The notes beneath the pieces are model-generated. The model worked only from the letters and a program-made list of their open reading frames with translations, was not told the DNA's origin and made no database searches. From Chara braunii (taxonomy: Eukaryota; Streptophyta; Charophyceae; Charales; Characeae): DNA of 25,131 bases. Each line of letters opens with the position of its first letter. Position 1 is the first letter of the stretch. Below are positions 1 to 9,809 of this stretch, in pieces. Location of the stretch: positions 286,875 to 312,005 of the forward strand of contig BFEA01000356.1 in the NCBI GenBank assembly GCA_003427395.1, in the 5' to 3' direction. The position numbers and the translations under genes are program-made.

Positions 1-205
1 TCGTCTGTGTATGGTTGGGGCTGGCGCAGTCTTCCTGTGTGAAGCGCCAGACCCCTTCACACCATGGAATGATGATGATGATGTATGTTTGGGGCTGCAT
101 TGCAATATTGATTGTTCGGATCATTGGTATCTAAGTCTTCCGCTGTGCTATTTTATACTTTGTATTGAAAGGTCGGTTCTTGTTCTGGTCNGCACCTATA
201 CGGTA
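1..205. other. Left flank, no gene seen
   Basis: This short stretch has no supported gene. It holds an 8-bp inverted repeat (GTGTGAAG at 37-44, CTTCACAC at 55-62), a small GAT triplet run near 70-81, and one unresolved base at 191. It does not align with the sequence that should precede the E1 3' LTR, so it may be other repeat DNA joined at the N. A 7-base match to a Met-tRNA-type primer site (TGGTATC at 124-130) is too short to call. Confidence 0.4.
191..191. other. Unresolved base (N)
   Basis: A single N lies 15 bases before the point where E1 LTR homology begins. It may mark a scaffold join or collapsed gap rather than a single uncertain base. Confidence 0.6.
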
Positions 206-1149
206 TGCAACAATATTACACCAATGGAGGTTCGTCGCACTGAAAACCAATGTTCATGGAGAGCATACTCTCTCCTCCCAACACAAGAGTCCAGTTCCTT
301 CACACTCACACTTGGCGCTCAGCGCCCAGCCTACTCCTACACAGCTACTACAGACTACAAAAAGACAATGCAACCATTGACATCAGCGGCAGCCCGAAGT
401 ACTTGAAGATGTCGCCCATGCAGACCATCGCCAATACAAGGTAAGTGTCCTCACATCATCATCATCATCATCATCCTTCACCTATCCCCTGACTACACCC
501 ACACCTGTCCTCTCTTTCACCCGAAGACCACCCCCGCGCTTCACTGTAGTCCAAGCCCACCAGCTATGGTGGCTGGGCTATGGCGCTGCCCTCAGCAGCG
601 CCCTCCTCCTATGCACGACCGCACATTCTGCACCTCGCCTCTCAGCGCCAGCCAGCAGCCGTGAGCCTTTGCTCCAGCAGCGATGCCGCTAGCATGCGAG
701 TGCCTGAATGAGGCTGCCTCGCCGGAGCTCTTTCCTTTATGGAAAAGAGCTGGCCAGCTCTCGCAGCCTGGCTGGGCTGGCCTGGGCCCAGAAGCTTCCG
801 GAAAGCCCCAGGAGGCTGCCTGTGTACAGCAGCTACTGGGCTGCTGGGCCTCGTTCGGTTGGGCGCCCAACTGTCTCTGTATCAGGCTGCGAATCACGCC
901 CAGGGCCTGCATTCTTTGGAAAGGCCCGGAGGGCCGTGGAAATGTCTTTGTTGCTCGGCCTGTGTTTCTTTCAACCAACTGGCGCGTCGCAACTGCCTGG
1001 ACCCCGAATATGAAATTGACAGTCGAGGGCCTCTTGCAAAAAGTCAGGCCCGCCTTCACCTAGGGCGAGCACCTCCCTCCGCCTTCGCTTAGGGCGGGTA
1101 ATGCTGCAAACAGGGCCCCATAGGCCTACCGAGGACCCTGATCCTCGCA
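206..1149 (-). repeat. E1 3' LTR (left copy)
   Basis: This is a direct repeat of 8151-9067. The right end is ...CTCGCA, followed at once by the E1 polypurine tract. It contains a CAT triplet run near 456-476 and an imperfect hairpin (about 554-580, CCAGC..CCACCA against TGGTGGCTGG) conserved in the other copy. Homology to the right LTR stops at 206, although the primer-site position implies the LTR should extend about 92 bp further. The terminal U5 part of this copy is therefore missing or replaced, close to the N at 191. Open frames on either strand here are shadows without recognisable domains. Confidence 0.9.
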
Positions 1150-1162
1150 TTCCCTCCTCCTT
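1150..1162 (-). other. E1 polypurine tract
   Basis: The plus strand reads TTCCCTCCTCCTT, so the element sense strand is a 13-base all-purine run directly before the 3' LTR. This is where plus-strand DNA synthesis is primed in LTR retrotransposons. Its position next to the LTR edge (..CA at 1149) supports the boundary. Confidence 0.85.
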
Positions 1163-1189
1163 AACTTCGTGAGTCCTCTGAGAAGTCTC

Positions 1190-1789
1190 TCATTCTGCAG
1201 GCATCTTCCCCTTGAGTGCTCTTCCATAGCCTGCAATCACTTGAGGTGCTGTTCTCATGAGTTCTTCTCGTGTGAACCACCGGTCTTCTTTTGGATCCAC
1301 ATGATGTCTGAAGCTCACACGATACTGCATTCTTGGTTTAGGAAGTCGCCCTCTGCCTGATGATCGAGGAACAGGCATCAATCGATGCTCGTTGATCTGG
1401 CCAATGTCCACTTCACCATCCATGGTTGGGGGCAGCATTGATCTTCGAGAGGGAAACTGATCTGTAGCAGCGAAAGGTGCCAACTTGGAAGCATGTAATA
1501 CAGGGTAAGTGCGTAAGTGTGCAGGGATACGGATCACGTATGAAGGTCCATCTGGTTGATCCCCTACAATGTCCAAGATGTCCCAGGGCCCAAAATATTG
1601 TGGCATCAGTTTCCGAGAGATACCTAGCTCTTGGCCGAGTTCAGATGCTTTCACCCAGACTCTATCACCTATCTGAAAGTTAGAGGGACGTCTATGCATT
1701 TTTTCAGATGCAATCATTGCATCCTGAGCTTTCTTAATATGCTCTACGGCTTGCTGCAACATCTGTTCATATTTGACAGCAAACTCTAT
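1190..1789 (-). pseudogene. E1 integrase C-terminus with GPF/Y-like and chromodomain-like segments
   Basis: This is the end of the E1 Pol polyprotein. The frame shows an SH3-like integrase C-terminal segment (IGDRVWVKASEL), a GPF/Y-type module (PQYFGPWDIL), the conserved YPVLHASKL, and a chromodomain-like tail ending in KEDRWFTREEL. In chromoviruses this tail binds histone marks and steers integration to heterochromatin. It lies one base out of frame with the integrase core. The preceding frame meets TAG near 1786 while this frame reads continuously through about 1790, so a one-base indel separates them. The final stop lies about 27 bp before the polypurine tract. The strongest homologues in the window are the tails of E2 and E3. 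Confidence 0.85.
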
Positions 1790-2649
1790 GCTGCCGGGTG
1801 CTGCAATGGGTTCACTTTCCGGTAGTAGGAAGTCAAGGGCAGATCTAGGCTTCCGAGATGCAGTTGGTTGGGAGACATTCCGGTAGTACTATGCACAGCG
1901 TTGTTATACAGGCTGGCGACAAGAGGTAATTTATCGTCCCAGTCATCCTGACTTGGCTTAATGTAATGTCGCAGCAAGTGCTGTACTACGCGGTTCATCT
2001 GTTCTGCCTGTCCATTTGACTCAGGATGATTCCCTGATGTCATCTGGAGTTTGGTTCCCATCTGCTCGGCTGTCGATTTCCACAGTTCACTTGTAAACCT
2101 TACATCCCTGTGACTAACTATAGACGTGGCCAGACCGAAATCCCTTACCCAATTATCCATAAATAGTTTGATGACATGGTCAGTTTTAGCAGTTTCAGGC
2201 ATAGCGATTAGTCTTGCATACTTAGAGAAACGGTCCACTATAACAAAGATATGTCTCTTACCAGACCCGCTTGTCACAAGGGTATCCATGAAATCCATAG
2301 ATACACTTTGACCCGGTCCTTCAGGAATCGGCAAGGGCTTGATCAACCCAAGTGGAGCCTGAGTCCTTGGTTTGTCTCTTTGACAAACCTGGCAGGTTTC
2401 GACGTATTGCTTGACATCTTTCATCATAGAGGGCCACCAAAACTTCTGTACTAAATTCGCTGATGTCTTTTTATACCCAAAATGACCAGTTGCATCATGA
2501 CATTCGCCTAAAAACAAACTACTTAAAGACTCACTATCAGGAACACACAACCTTTTATTCCCTGGCTTCTCAAGGAACAGCAAGCCATCTACCATCGTAA
2601 ATTCATCCAAAGTCTTCTTGTCCTTTGCTTGGAATCTACGGATGATTTC
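1786..2649 (-). pseudogene. E1 integrase zinc-binding and catalytic core
   Basis: This is a Ty3/gypsy integrase, which joins element cDNA into chromosomes. The N-terminal HHCC zinc motif is intact: H-x4-H in ECHDATGHFG and C-x2-C in ETCQVC. The first catalytic Asp is present in SMDFMD. At the second catalytic position the motif reads IVSHRDVRF where IVSDRD is expected, so Asp is replaced by His (codon at 2110-2112). The catalytic Glu lies in NGQAEQMNR with 35 residues between, as in the D,D35E fold. The segment is in frame with the upstream RT-RNase H but separated from it by one TAA at 2650-2652. It ends at a frameshift near 1790. The enzyme should be inactive. Confidence 0.9.
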
Positions 2650-4056
2650 TTACATGACTGGGTCTCCCTGATAGGCTTCCACCTGCGATCGAGTGAGTTC
2701 GTCAAATATGCCAAACTCAGTGACCAGCGCGCCCAGATAATTTGCCCTTCTTGATAGCGCATCAGCCACCTTGTTGTACGTACCCTTGATAGGATCAAGT
2801 TGATAGTCATACATGTCTATCACTTGAATCCATCTCTTGAGTGCGCCTGACAACACAGGTTGTGTCTTAATCCAACGCAAAATCTCATGGTCAGACCTCA
2901 CATAGAAGAATCTTCCTAGCAGGTAATGTCTCCAACGAACTAGCGCTCTGTACAGGGCGTAGAACTCTCTCTCATAAGTGGACTTAGCTAAGTTTTGAGA
3001 TGGCATCTTCTTGCTCATATACTTCATCAGACTCAACTTGGGCCCTTCCTGTTGCGCAAGGACCGCGCCTATGCCATATTGGCTGGCGTCTATGGTCACA
3101 ACAAACGCCTTGTCAGGATCAGGAAGTTTGAGAACTTCACACTGTGTTAGAGCATACTTCAATTTCTTGAAACTTGCCTCACACTCTTCAATCCACTTCC
3201 AAGGGGTGTCAAGTCGAGTTAGATTTGTTAATGGGGAAGCTATAGTACTATAGTTCTTTACAAACGGACGATAATAGTCTGTCATCCCCAAAAACGATCT
3301 GACCTCAGTAACAGTAAGAGGTTTGGGCCAGTCACGTATGCTGGCCACCTTCGCATCTTCCGGCCTCAATCCATCTGCTGAAATTTCATGACCCAAGTAC
3401 AAGATCTTGGTGCGACCAAACTCGCATTTATCCAAGTTTACCTTGTACTGATGTTGTCTTAGGAGACCTAGCACTCTTTTCAAGTGCTCAGCGTGCTCCT
3501 CCACAGTCCTACTAAAGATAAGAATATCGTCGAGGTACACGACGATAAACTTGTCCAAGTATTCATGAAATATCCGGTTCATCGCGTGCTGGAACGTACC
3601 AGGCGCATTGCATAGGCCAAAAGGCATCACCACAAACTCGTACAGACCGTACCTAGTCTGAAATGCGGTTTTGTGCTGGTCCTCAAGNCTAATGGCAATT
3701 TGATGGTATCCGGACTTCAGATCTATCTTTGTGAAATACCGGCATCCCTGCCCTCTATCCAAGAGGTCGTCAATGCGGGGTAAGGGCTCCGCGTTCTTAA
3801 CGGTGATGGCATTGAGGACCCTATAGTCAATCCACATCCTTAATGGACCTCCCTTCTTTGGGACAAATAAAATTGGCGCACCGTATCGGGAGGTACTAGG
3901 CCGTATCCATCCCTTATCTGGGAGCTCCTTGAGCTGGCGGAGAAGCTCATTTCACTCCGCAGGAGACATCCTATAGATTCGTCCTCTATGCACCTTGCTA
4001 CCTGGGACAACCTCCATCGCATGGACAACCTCCCTTTCTACCACGCATGTGGGCTC
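2650..4056 (-). pseudogene. E1 reverse transcriptase and RNase H
   Basis: This part of Pol makes cDNA from element RNA. RT motifs run in order: [27 protein letters not shown], motif [14 protein letters not shown] with its Asp, [14 protein letters not shown], and YLDD at 3526-3537, so the catalytic triad is intact. RNase H follows with VVTIDASQYG, TYEREFYALYRAL, VRSDHEILRW and NKVADALSRR, keeping its acidic residues. The frame is shared with the protease upstream and the integrase downstream. It is broken by TAG at 4057-4059, by TGA at 3952-3954 within MSPAE*NELL, and by TAA at 2650-2652. An N at 3688 leaves one codon (AGN, Ser or Arg) unresolved near motif A. This is the best-preserved RT of the three elements. 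Confidence 0.93.
3688..3688. other. Unresolved base (N) within E1 RT
   Basis: A single N makes one RT codon ambiguous just after motif A. The reading frame on both sides stays the same, so this looks like base uncertainty rather than a missing block. Confidence 0.7.
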
Positions 4057-4998
4057 CTAAAAAAGGTTTGAATCTTGAGCGACGACTTTTTCTATCTCTG
4101 GGGGTGATTTAACGGCCTCCCTTTTCTCAGAGACAAAAACTAGATACATGCCCTCCTCTCGATTCTGCTTATAATAGTTATAGAAGGATGGGGCACACAT
4201 ACACCCGTAGTTTTCTATTAGACTGCTAGCCTTATACTTCTGCAATCTAACAGTTCTATCATTGGGCAACTTGTGGATCAACACCTTTCTATCCCAGTCA
4301 AACTGAGGTTGCCAGACTTCGAGGTAGTACATGCCCAATAACATATCAAATGGCAGTTCGTCACTAACCAGGAAGGAGATCTTGTGGATCACTTCCCCTC
4401 CTCCATAGGAGAAGGTGCAGGCTACGTCCTTGACATAGTCTTTGACAACCATTTGGTGTTTGTTGGCTAGCGTAGAAGCTACACTTCTGCAAAGCCGCTG
4501 CACTTGGTCCCCTAAGCGTAGTCTATCCACACAAGCACGACTGATGAAATTTCGTGCAGAGCCTATGTCTGCGAAGGCGCCAACCTTGCGGCCACCTACA
4601 TCTACATCTACCACAAAATGTTCACCCTTTGGACCTCTACTGATTATCGCCCAAGACTCCCTGGGGTCCTTCCCTGACCACTCAGTCTCTAACTCTTCTA
4701 GGGCCTCAGACACATCTCTCGAACAGAGCGTCGGTGGGTCTGAATGTGTCTGCGGGGCGATGCGTGGGTCTCTAGCCTTGGCCAACGCCTGAAGTGGGGA
4801 ACGCAATGTTACCACTTCAGCACGAGTAAGAGCGGCTAACACTCCTACTGGCCCGAGGTGTTTCCCTGTGAGCTGCTCGCAGAAGCACTCCCAGGATTCG
4901 AAGATAAGCCCACCACTGTTGGCGAGGCTACCTTCGTTGTGACCTTTTTGCCTCGGCACGTACGCGACGTGTGGCCATAATTGCCACAATTTATGCAA
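4057..4998 (-). pseudogene. E1 aspartic protease and linker to RT
   Basis: This is a retropepsin-like domain that would cleave Gag-Pol. The active-site region reads VGAFADIGSARNFIS where D-T/S-G is canonical. The middle residue is Ile (ATA), one C-to-T step from ACA Thr, so catalysis is probably damaged. The hydrophobic flap and second-half motif LPFDMLLGMYYLE are recognisable. About 100 residues before the active site are a poorly conserved, charged linker. The start of the stated range is only the first Met codon. The frame overlaps the nucleocapsid frame (to 4845) in a different phase, so Gag to Pol is either a translational frameshift or a mutational one. The final TAG at 4057 is in frame with RT. 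Confidence 0.8.
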
Positions 4999-5246
4999 GT
5001 GCCCCTAGCAACTCGGTCCCTCCACACCTAGTAATCCAAACCAAGCTTCACCCATGCGGGTGTCCCTTGGTCTCCCTGACCCGAGGACCGTCCTACCTTC
5101 TTCTTCCCGGTCCCCCTAGCCTTTTCTTTGATAGGTGCCATGACTCCCCCTTCTGAAGTCTCGCTGGCCCCATCCTGCTCTGTCAACTCCTTAAGGTCTG
5201 GGAATTCATCAATCTCCGTTGTTTGACCATCATGGTCAACGAACAT
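4845..5246 (-). pseudogene. E1 Gag nucleocapsid with zinc knuckle
   Basis: This is the nucleic-acid-binding end of Gag. A CCHC zinc knuckle reads CINCGNYGHTSRTC (C-x2-C-x4-H-x4-C), followed by a basic patch and a Ser-rich tail. The preceding part (5031-5246) is acidic then Lys/Gly-rich (KEKARGTGKKK), as in many Gag linkers. An in-frame TAG at 5028-5030 separates the two parts, and another TAG near 5261 separates this from the capsid segment. The phase differs from both the N-terminal Gag and the protease. Confidence 0.8.
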
Positions 5247-5260
5247 TAACTGACCTTTCT

Positions 5261-5665
5261 ACTTCCAGTCTTGGGGGAGTCTCTTCCTACCATCATGAGA
5301 TACCTTATGCGCAGACCCCAACTTTGCCTCTATGTCCAGAGCTTTCTTACTAAACGAAGCGAAGGTGTGCTGTTCGACATAGGCCTCACCAACCAGTTTC
5401 GTCCTTACCTCTGCAGGTAGGCACCTTAGGTAATCCGTCAGGTCAGGAGAACTTGCTGGTCAAAACGCACACCAGGTACCATGAGAAGGCGTTCTACGGT
5501 GTCTGTAAGCTCTCTAACATCCTTGAACCTGCGGGAACAAAGGTTGCTGATAGCATCAGTGGCCTTTTGAGCCCCTTGCGGGTCATGCCACCTGTTGTAG
5601 ACGGACCGTACGAACTGTTCCAATGCCTGGGCCTGAGCCCAGGCATCGAAATCCTGACCGTAGCC
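5261..5665 (-). pseudogene. E1 Gag capsid, C-terminal half
   Basis: This continues the Gag capsid domain after an in-frame TAG at 5666-5668 (QQ*GYGQDFDAW). It contains LEQFVRSVYNRWHDPQ and a helical segment matching the retrotransposon gag pattern of a short exposed tryptophan followed by amphipathic helices. A one-base frameshift near 5448 moves the reading to the phase holding LRCLPAEVRTKL and continuing to TAG near 5261. The capsid would assemble virus-like particles in the cytoplasm. Confidence 0.7.
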
Positions 5666-6787
5666 CTATTGCTGCACTACGCCATTCAACCAGCGAGCTG
5701 CTGACCCCTCTAGAAAGGAGGCAGCCACTACAACTTCCTGCTCTGGCCTTGTGAGCTTGTAACTCACATAAGTAGGCACAGTCCTCACCCAGGTGTCCAA
5801 GTCTTCCTCCTGCTTCCTATCTCCAGAGAAGGGCTTAGGACTCATTAGAGGTATCTTAGGCAACCATTGCATAGGCTGCATGGGCCTAGGGGCTTGCTGC
5901 AGCGACTGCATAGCCATTGAAACAGGTTGTTGCACACTAACCTGGGCCTGGCTTGACGGTGGGACTGTAGTTACCATTGTCATGGATGGTACGGCTGAGA
6001 CTCTTTGAACCGGACCACTAGTTGTTGCTAAACCACCTGGAGGGGGCATGCCAAACATAGGAGAGAAAGTTGGCCCTATGTGTAATGGCATCGATGAAGG
6101 ACCTGCACCCGCAGGGGGAACTACAGCAAACTGCGGGTGCCTCACTACTGTGCGAGGAGCCCGAAGTTCAGCCAGGATTTGTTTCTGACCTGCTACCAAT
6201 TCGGCCAGCAATTCATGTTGGACGTTCTGCGCTTCAGCCACTGAAAGTAAAGCGTTACGCAGCACACGACCAGCAAGGTCCAATGCTGCCTCATCTAGTC
6301 CTTCCAACCTGTTTAGCTTCTGCCTTCTACTCCCTAGTCTAGCCTTCCTACGTATGGCTTTTCTTCTCCTCTCTGCTGCCTCGTCCAACTGCCACTGTAG
6401 CTCATCCTGAAGTTCTTCTGCTTGCCGGATTTCTAAATCCTCCGGCGTGAGTTGAATTTGTTGGCTGACTCGCAAGCTAGCAATCTGACTAGTGGAAACC
6501 TGAGAACCACTCTGACTGACTCCTGACCAAGTGGACTGTGTAGAGACTTGCAACATGGATGAGGTAGCCATGGTTGCACCGGTACTAGCTGAAATTCTAG
6601 TCCTAGCACTATCCTCAGCTTCCCTCGCTCTCCTTGCTGCTGCTCTCTCTCTAGCCTTTCTTCGCAATCTTCTCTCGTCTCCTGGACCTAACTCCAAGAA
6701 TGTGAAGGGTCGACTACGCGCAGTCCCGCGAGTTGTCCTACGGTCGTCCACTAGCAACTCCTCCTCACTAGTGCTTGCATCACTCAT
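5666..6787 (-). pseudogene. E1 Gag N-terminal region and start of capsid
   Basis: This is a 373-residue open frame starting MSDASTSEEELL. It has a very basic Arg/Ala-rich stretch (about residues 35-60), a Ser/Thr/Gln-rich linker, a long charged helical or coiled-coil segment (about 115-210, rich in Glu, Arg and Leu), a Pro/Gln/Met-rich low-complexity linker (about 225-320), then the capsid start LMSPKPFSGDRKQEEDLDTWV. The first Met opens the longest frame and no better upstream start is visible. It ends early at a TAG inside the capsid (5666). The long N-terminal extension before capsid is not a domain I recognise. Confidence 0.8.
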
Positions 6788-8044
6788 GACCTACAGTGTG
6801 TGTGATGTAAACTAGAATCCACATTGAATCCTACCTTAGCCTGACACAACCGATTACGAATTACAACTAATTTCGGTCGGCTGTAACGGAAACAGTTAGG
6901 TGATATATTAACAACTAATGTCAGGTCCTACAGGATATATTAATTCTATTTTTAGATTACCCTGGAACAGATTGCACTACCACAAAGATACAATCTATCT
7001 GTAATTGTCTGTCAGTTGTTAGTCAAGTCGGTTACAACTAGATAATCAAAATAAAAATAACATCTCCTGTTGGAGATGTATACTGGATGGCAGATTGATA
7101 GTTGATTACCACTGTGAAGAATTACGGAAATCCCCCCTCCCCCTGTATCCTTCTTGAGTGGTCTCTTTGTGTCAACGTTCCTGAGCATCTGGTTGAGCAG
7201 TGTGTTTAAAGGTGTGCAATCCGGCCCACCCCTGTGCCCCAAGTCATTGTCGAACATGACAGCCAGTCCACTCTTATTTATCCTCGTACAGAACGAGCCT
7301 TACACCCGGTTGATCTGGCTGATCAGGAGGGATTTATGGAGAGCCCCCATCTCCTCAGGAATTATTTAACGTCGCAGACAGGACGACGATCACAACCGGA
7401 TTCATATCGGAGTCCCCAGCCATAAATATTTATAGACGGTCTGGTAGGCGTCTCATAAAAGGTTGGCATGCCCTGCACGACCTCTATTGCGCAAGCAGCA
7501 GAACCAAGGACTTGTGGCAAAGCATGCGTGTACTAGTCCCAGCGGGTTGGCATGGTGACCGTGACCCGAGTGCTTCGTCCAGGGCCCTTCAGAGGCTTCG
7601 CCCTTCTGCCACCAGCTTGCTGCCCAGGAAGAATGTCAACTCTCAAGGTTGAGTGCTCGCGACACCTCACATCGAGAGGACTCTCAAGACAGAACTCACT
7701 TCCTCACGGTAAGAAAAGATGAAGAGGGTAGATAAGGAGGAGAGCAACGTACCTCATAAATGCTGCCCCCAACCACAAATTTCTCACTGGTAACCTGATG
7801 TGCAATTATGATGACCGGTCTTTGCCTCAACACAATCAACAACAGAATGCGGTTCCACCTTGGCTTAATATGCCACATCAGCGAGTTCTCATCATCCAGC
7901 ATACATCCCGTAGGTCACCAAATAGCTCCCTGGCGCGCCCACACTACCCTGGGCCGCCTAACGTTTAATGCCAATGCCTTATCACTGCCCCACACCTCAT
8001 GCGAAGCACCAATAGCTATTGCGAAGAACCAATGGAGCGCAATA
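6788..8044 (-). other. E1 untranslated leader between primer site and Gag
   Basis: There are 1.26 kb without a convincing gene. The part next to Gag (about 6800-7090) is AT-rich. A 13-base purine run on the sense strand (7131-7143 reads TCCCCCCTCCCCC on the plus strand) sits mid-leader. Small open frames on both strands lack recognisable domains. The region lies between the 5' LTR/primer site and the Gag start, where the packaging signal of an LTR element would be. Confidence 0.65.
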
Positions 8045-8055
8045 CTCCGATACCA
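8045..8055 (-). other. E1 primer-binding site, initiator Met tRNA type
   Basis: Read on the element strand this is TGGTATCGGAG. The common Met-tRNA primer site of plant LTR elements begins TGGTATCAGAGC, so this matches 10 of the first 11 bases. It is separated by three bases from TGCAAGG (8059), giving the usual order LTR ..CA, short spacer, TGG. This fixes the inner edge of the 5' LTR. Confidence 0.8.
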
Positions 8056-8058
8056 AAT

Positions 8059-9067
8059 TGCAAGGAAAACAAGCAACAACGAGATGACAATTCCGGATCA
8101 CACCATCACATTGAAAGCCATATAGTCACACTGTGTCTAGAGAGCAGCATTGCACTAATAGTACACCAATGGAGGTTCGTAGCACTGAAAACCAATGTCC
8201 ATGGAGAGCATATTCTCTCCTCTCAACACAAGAGTCCAGTTCCTTCACACTCACACTTGGCGCTCAGCGCTCAGCCTACTCCTACACAGCTACTACAGAC
8301 TACAAAAAGACAATGCAAGTGTTGACATCAGCGGCAGCCCGAAGTACTTGAAGATTTCGCCCGTGTAGACCATCGCCAGTACAAGGTAAGTGCCCTCACA
8401 TCATCATCATCGGCATCATCCTTCACCTATCCCCTGACTACACCCACACCTGTCCTCTCTTTCACCCGAAGACCACCTTTATGCTTCACTGTAGTCCAAG
8501 CCCACCAGCTATGGTGGTTGGGCTATGGCGCTGCCCTTAGCAGCGCCCTCCTCCTCTGCACGACCGACCATGCTGCACCTCCCCTCTTAGCGCCAGCCAG
8601 CAGCCGCGAGCCTTTGCTCCAGCAGCGCTGCTGCTAGCGTGCGAGTGCCTTAAAAAGGAGGCGGCTAGGGCCCAGCTCTTTCCTTTATGGAAAGAGTTGG
8701 CCTGCTCTCGCAGACTGGCTGCACTGGCCTGGGCCCAGAAGCTTCCGGAAGACCCCAGGAGGCTGCCTGTGTACAACAGCTACTGAGCTGCTGAGCCTTG
8801 TTCGGTTGGGCACCCAACTGTCTCTGTATGAGGCTGCGAATCACGCCCAGGGCCTGCATTCTTTGGAAAGGCCCGGAGGGCTGTGGAAGTGTCTTTGTTG
8901 CTCGGCCTGTGTTTCGCTCAACCAACTGGCACGTCGCAACTGCCTGGACCCCAAATATGAAATTGACAGTCGAGGGCCTCTTGCAATAAGCCAGGCCCGC
9001 CTTCACTTAGGGCGGGTAAGGCTGCAAACAAGGCCCCATAGGCCTACCGAGGACCCTGATCCTCACA
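8059..9067 (-). repeat. E1 5' LTR (right copy)
   Basis: This LTR runs from TGCAAGG next to the primer site to ...CCTCACA at 9067. Positions 8151-9067 are a direct repeat of the left LTR; 8059-8150 have no counterpart there. It would hold the promoter and RNA start for E1. The two copies differ locally around 8645-8670 against 710-735 by a small rearrangement or indels. Open frames on both strands are shadows. Confidence 0.85.
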
Positions 9068-9809
9068 TTATCAGAAGCGTAGGAGGCTATGAGGAGGCTA
9101 TTTTTAGCCTTGCGACTCATTTGGAAACTGGCGATTATCAAGGAAGTGATCCCAGGGTATTGCGAATTTGGAATTTGGTCAGGATCCCCAATTTCCAAGC
9201 AGCGTTGTAAAGGGTAAAGTGGAGCTGCACTGAGTTTCTCAGTTATCAGCATCTGGGAGTCCAGATTCAGTGAACCTGTCAATTGAGGGTGAAGCGCCTC
9301 AGGGTAATCTACAGGATCACCAAGTCTCAGGAAATTTGGTACGTGGGAACAGTGGGAATCATCAGGAGATGAAATTGGCGAGATGGGGTTGAGCAGACAG
9401 CCATAGCGAGGGTTGCACTCAACTTCTTCAGAGATATCTCTGAAGTAAGTGTGTTCCTTACTCTTCTCTGTGTGGCGATTCTGGGGCTATTTTTAGTTCC
9501 GCGAAATTTGGTCAGTGAGTCAGTTGATAGTTGAAAATCGAAATTCGCACTGGATGACAACCATAGCCAATTTCCCTTACCTACTTTCTTTGACTTCTAC
9601 TAACCCTGTTTACTCAGACTCAAATTTCATATGTGACTGCTTTACAGTGTTGCAATTCATCCTGTACTGTGAATTGAGTTGTTCAGGGCCTTGTTGTCAG
9701 TGATAATGGAAACTTGAACTCTACGCTGCCATAGATGAAGCTTGGCTAGACTAGGGTCAATCATAACTTCAACTCTGTCCGTCAGAATTCAGTTTTGTCA
9801 GTCCCTGGT
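9068..9809. other. Intergenic or lost 5' region of E2, no gene seen
   Basis: There are 740 bp without a supportable gene. It is not similar to the E2 3' LTR by eye. It contains a perfect 20-bp palindrome (9426-9445), a 12-base direct repeat (GGCTATTTTTAG at 9096-9107 and 9485-9496), and a shared AATTTGGTCAG at about 9172 and 9505. These repeats hint at an old, diverged duplication. Confidence 0.5.

Larger units (their letters stand above)
206..9067 (-). mobile_element. E1: near full-length Ty3/gypsy chromovirus-like LTR retrotransposon, defective
   Basis: Two copies of a roughly 0.92-0.94 kb sequence (206-1149 and 8151-9067) flank a minus-strand gag-protease-RT-RNase H-integrase-chromodomain series. 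That order, with integrase after RNase H, is the Ty3/gypsy arrangement. A polypurine tract abuts the left LTR and a Met-tRNA-like primer-binding site abuts the right LTR, so orientation and boundaries agree. Hand comparison of 219-455 with 8164-8400 gives 13 mismatches and no indels in 237 bases, so the insertion is not recent. The coding region carries several in-frame stops, at least two frameshifts, and active-site losses in protease and integrase. No target-site duplication could be confirmed: 'ttatc' follows 9067, but the left end is disrupted near the N at 191. Confidence 0.93.

Noticed and set aside
124-134. TGGTATCTAAG as a plus-strand primer-binding site after an LTR ending GGATCA
   Set aside because: Only seven bases match the Met-tRNA site and no element follows on the plus strand.
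456-476. CAT triplet run as a CRISPR-like or regulatory array
   Set aside because: A simple microsatellite that varies between the two LTR copies.
735-743. CCATAAAGG on the minus strand as the E1 promoter TATA box
   Set aside because: Present in both LTRs but a weak match with no supporting start-site evidence.
592-1092. Open frames on both strands across the left LTR
   Set aside because: They lie in LTR sequence, have no domain, and their counterparts in the right LTR differ by frame breaks.
4845-5027. Programmed ribosomal frameshift between E1 Gag and Pol
   Set aside because: Phase changes here, but so many mutational indels exist that a programmed site cannot be told apart, and no clear slippery heptamer was identified.
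6531-6815. Plus-strand Leu/Ala/Ser-rich frame opposite E1 Gag
   Set aside because: Mirror of the Arg/Ala-rich Gag N-terminus; hydrophobic only because it is the complement.
8537-9282. Open frames in the right LTR and just beyond it
   Set aside because: Shadows of LTR sequence; composition and lack of motifs argue against coding.
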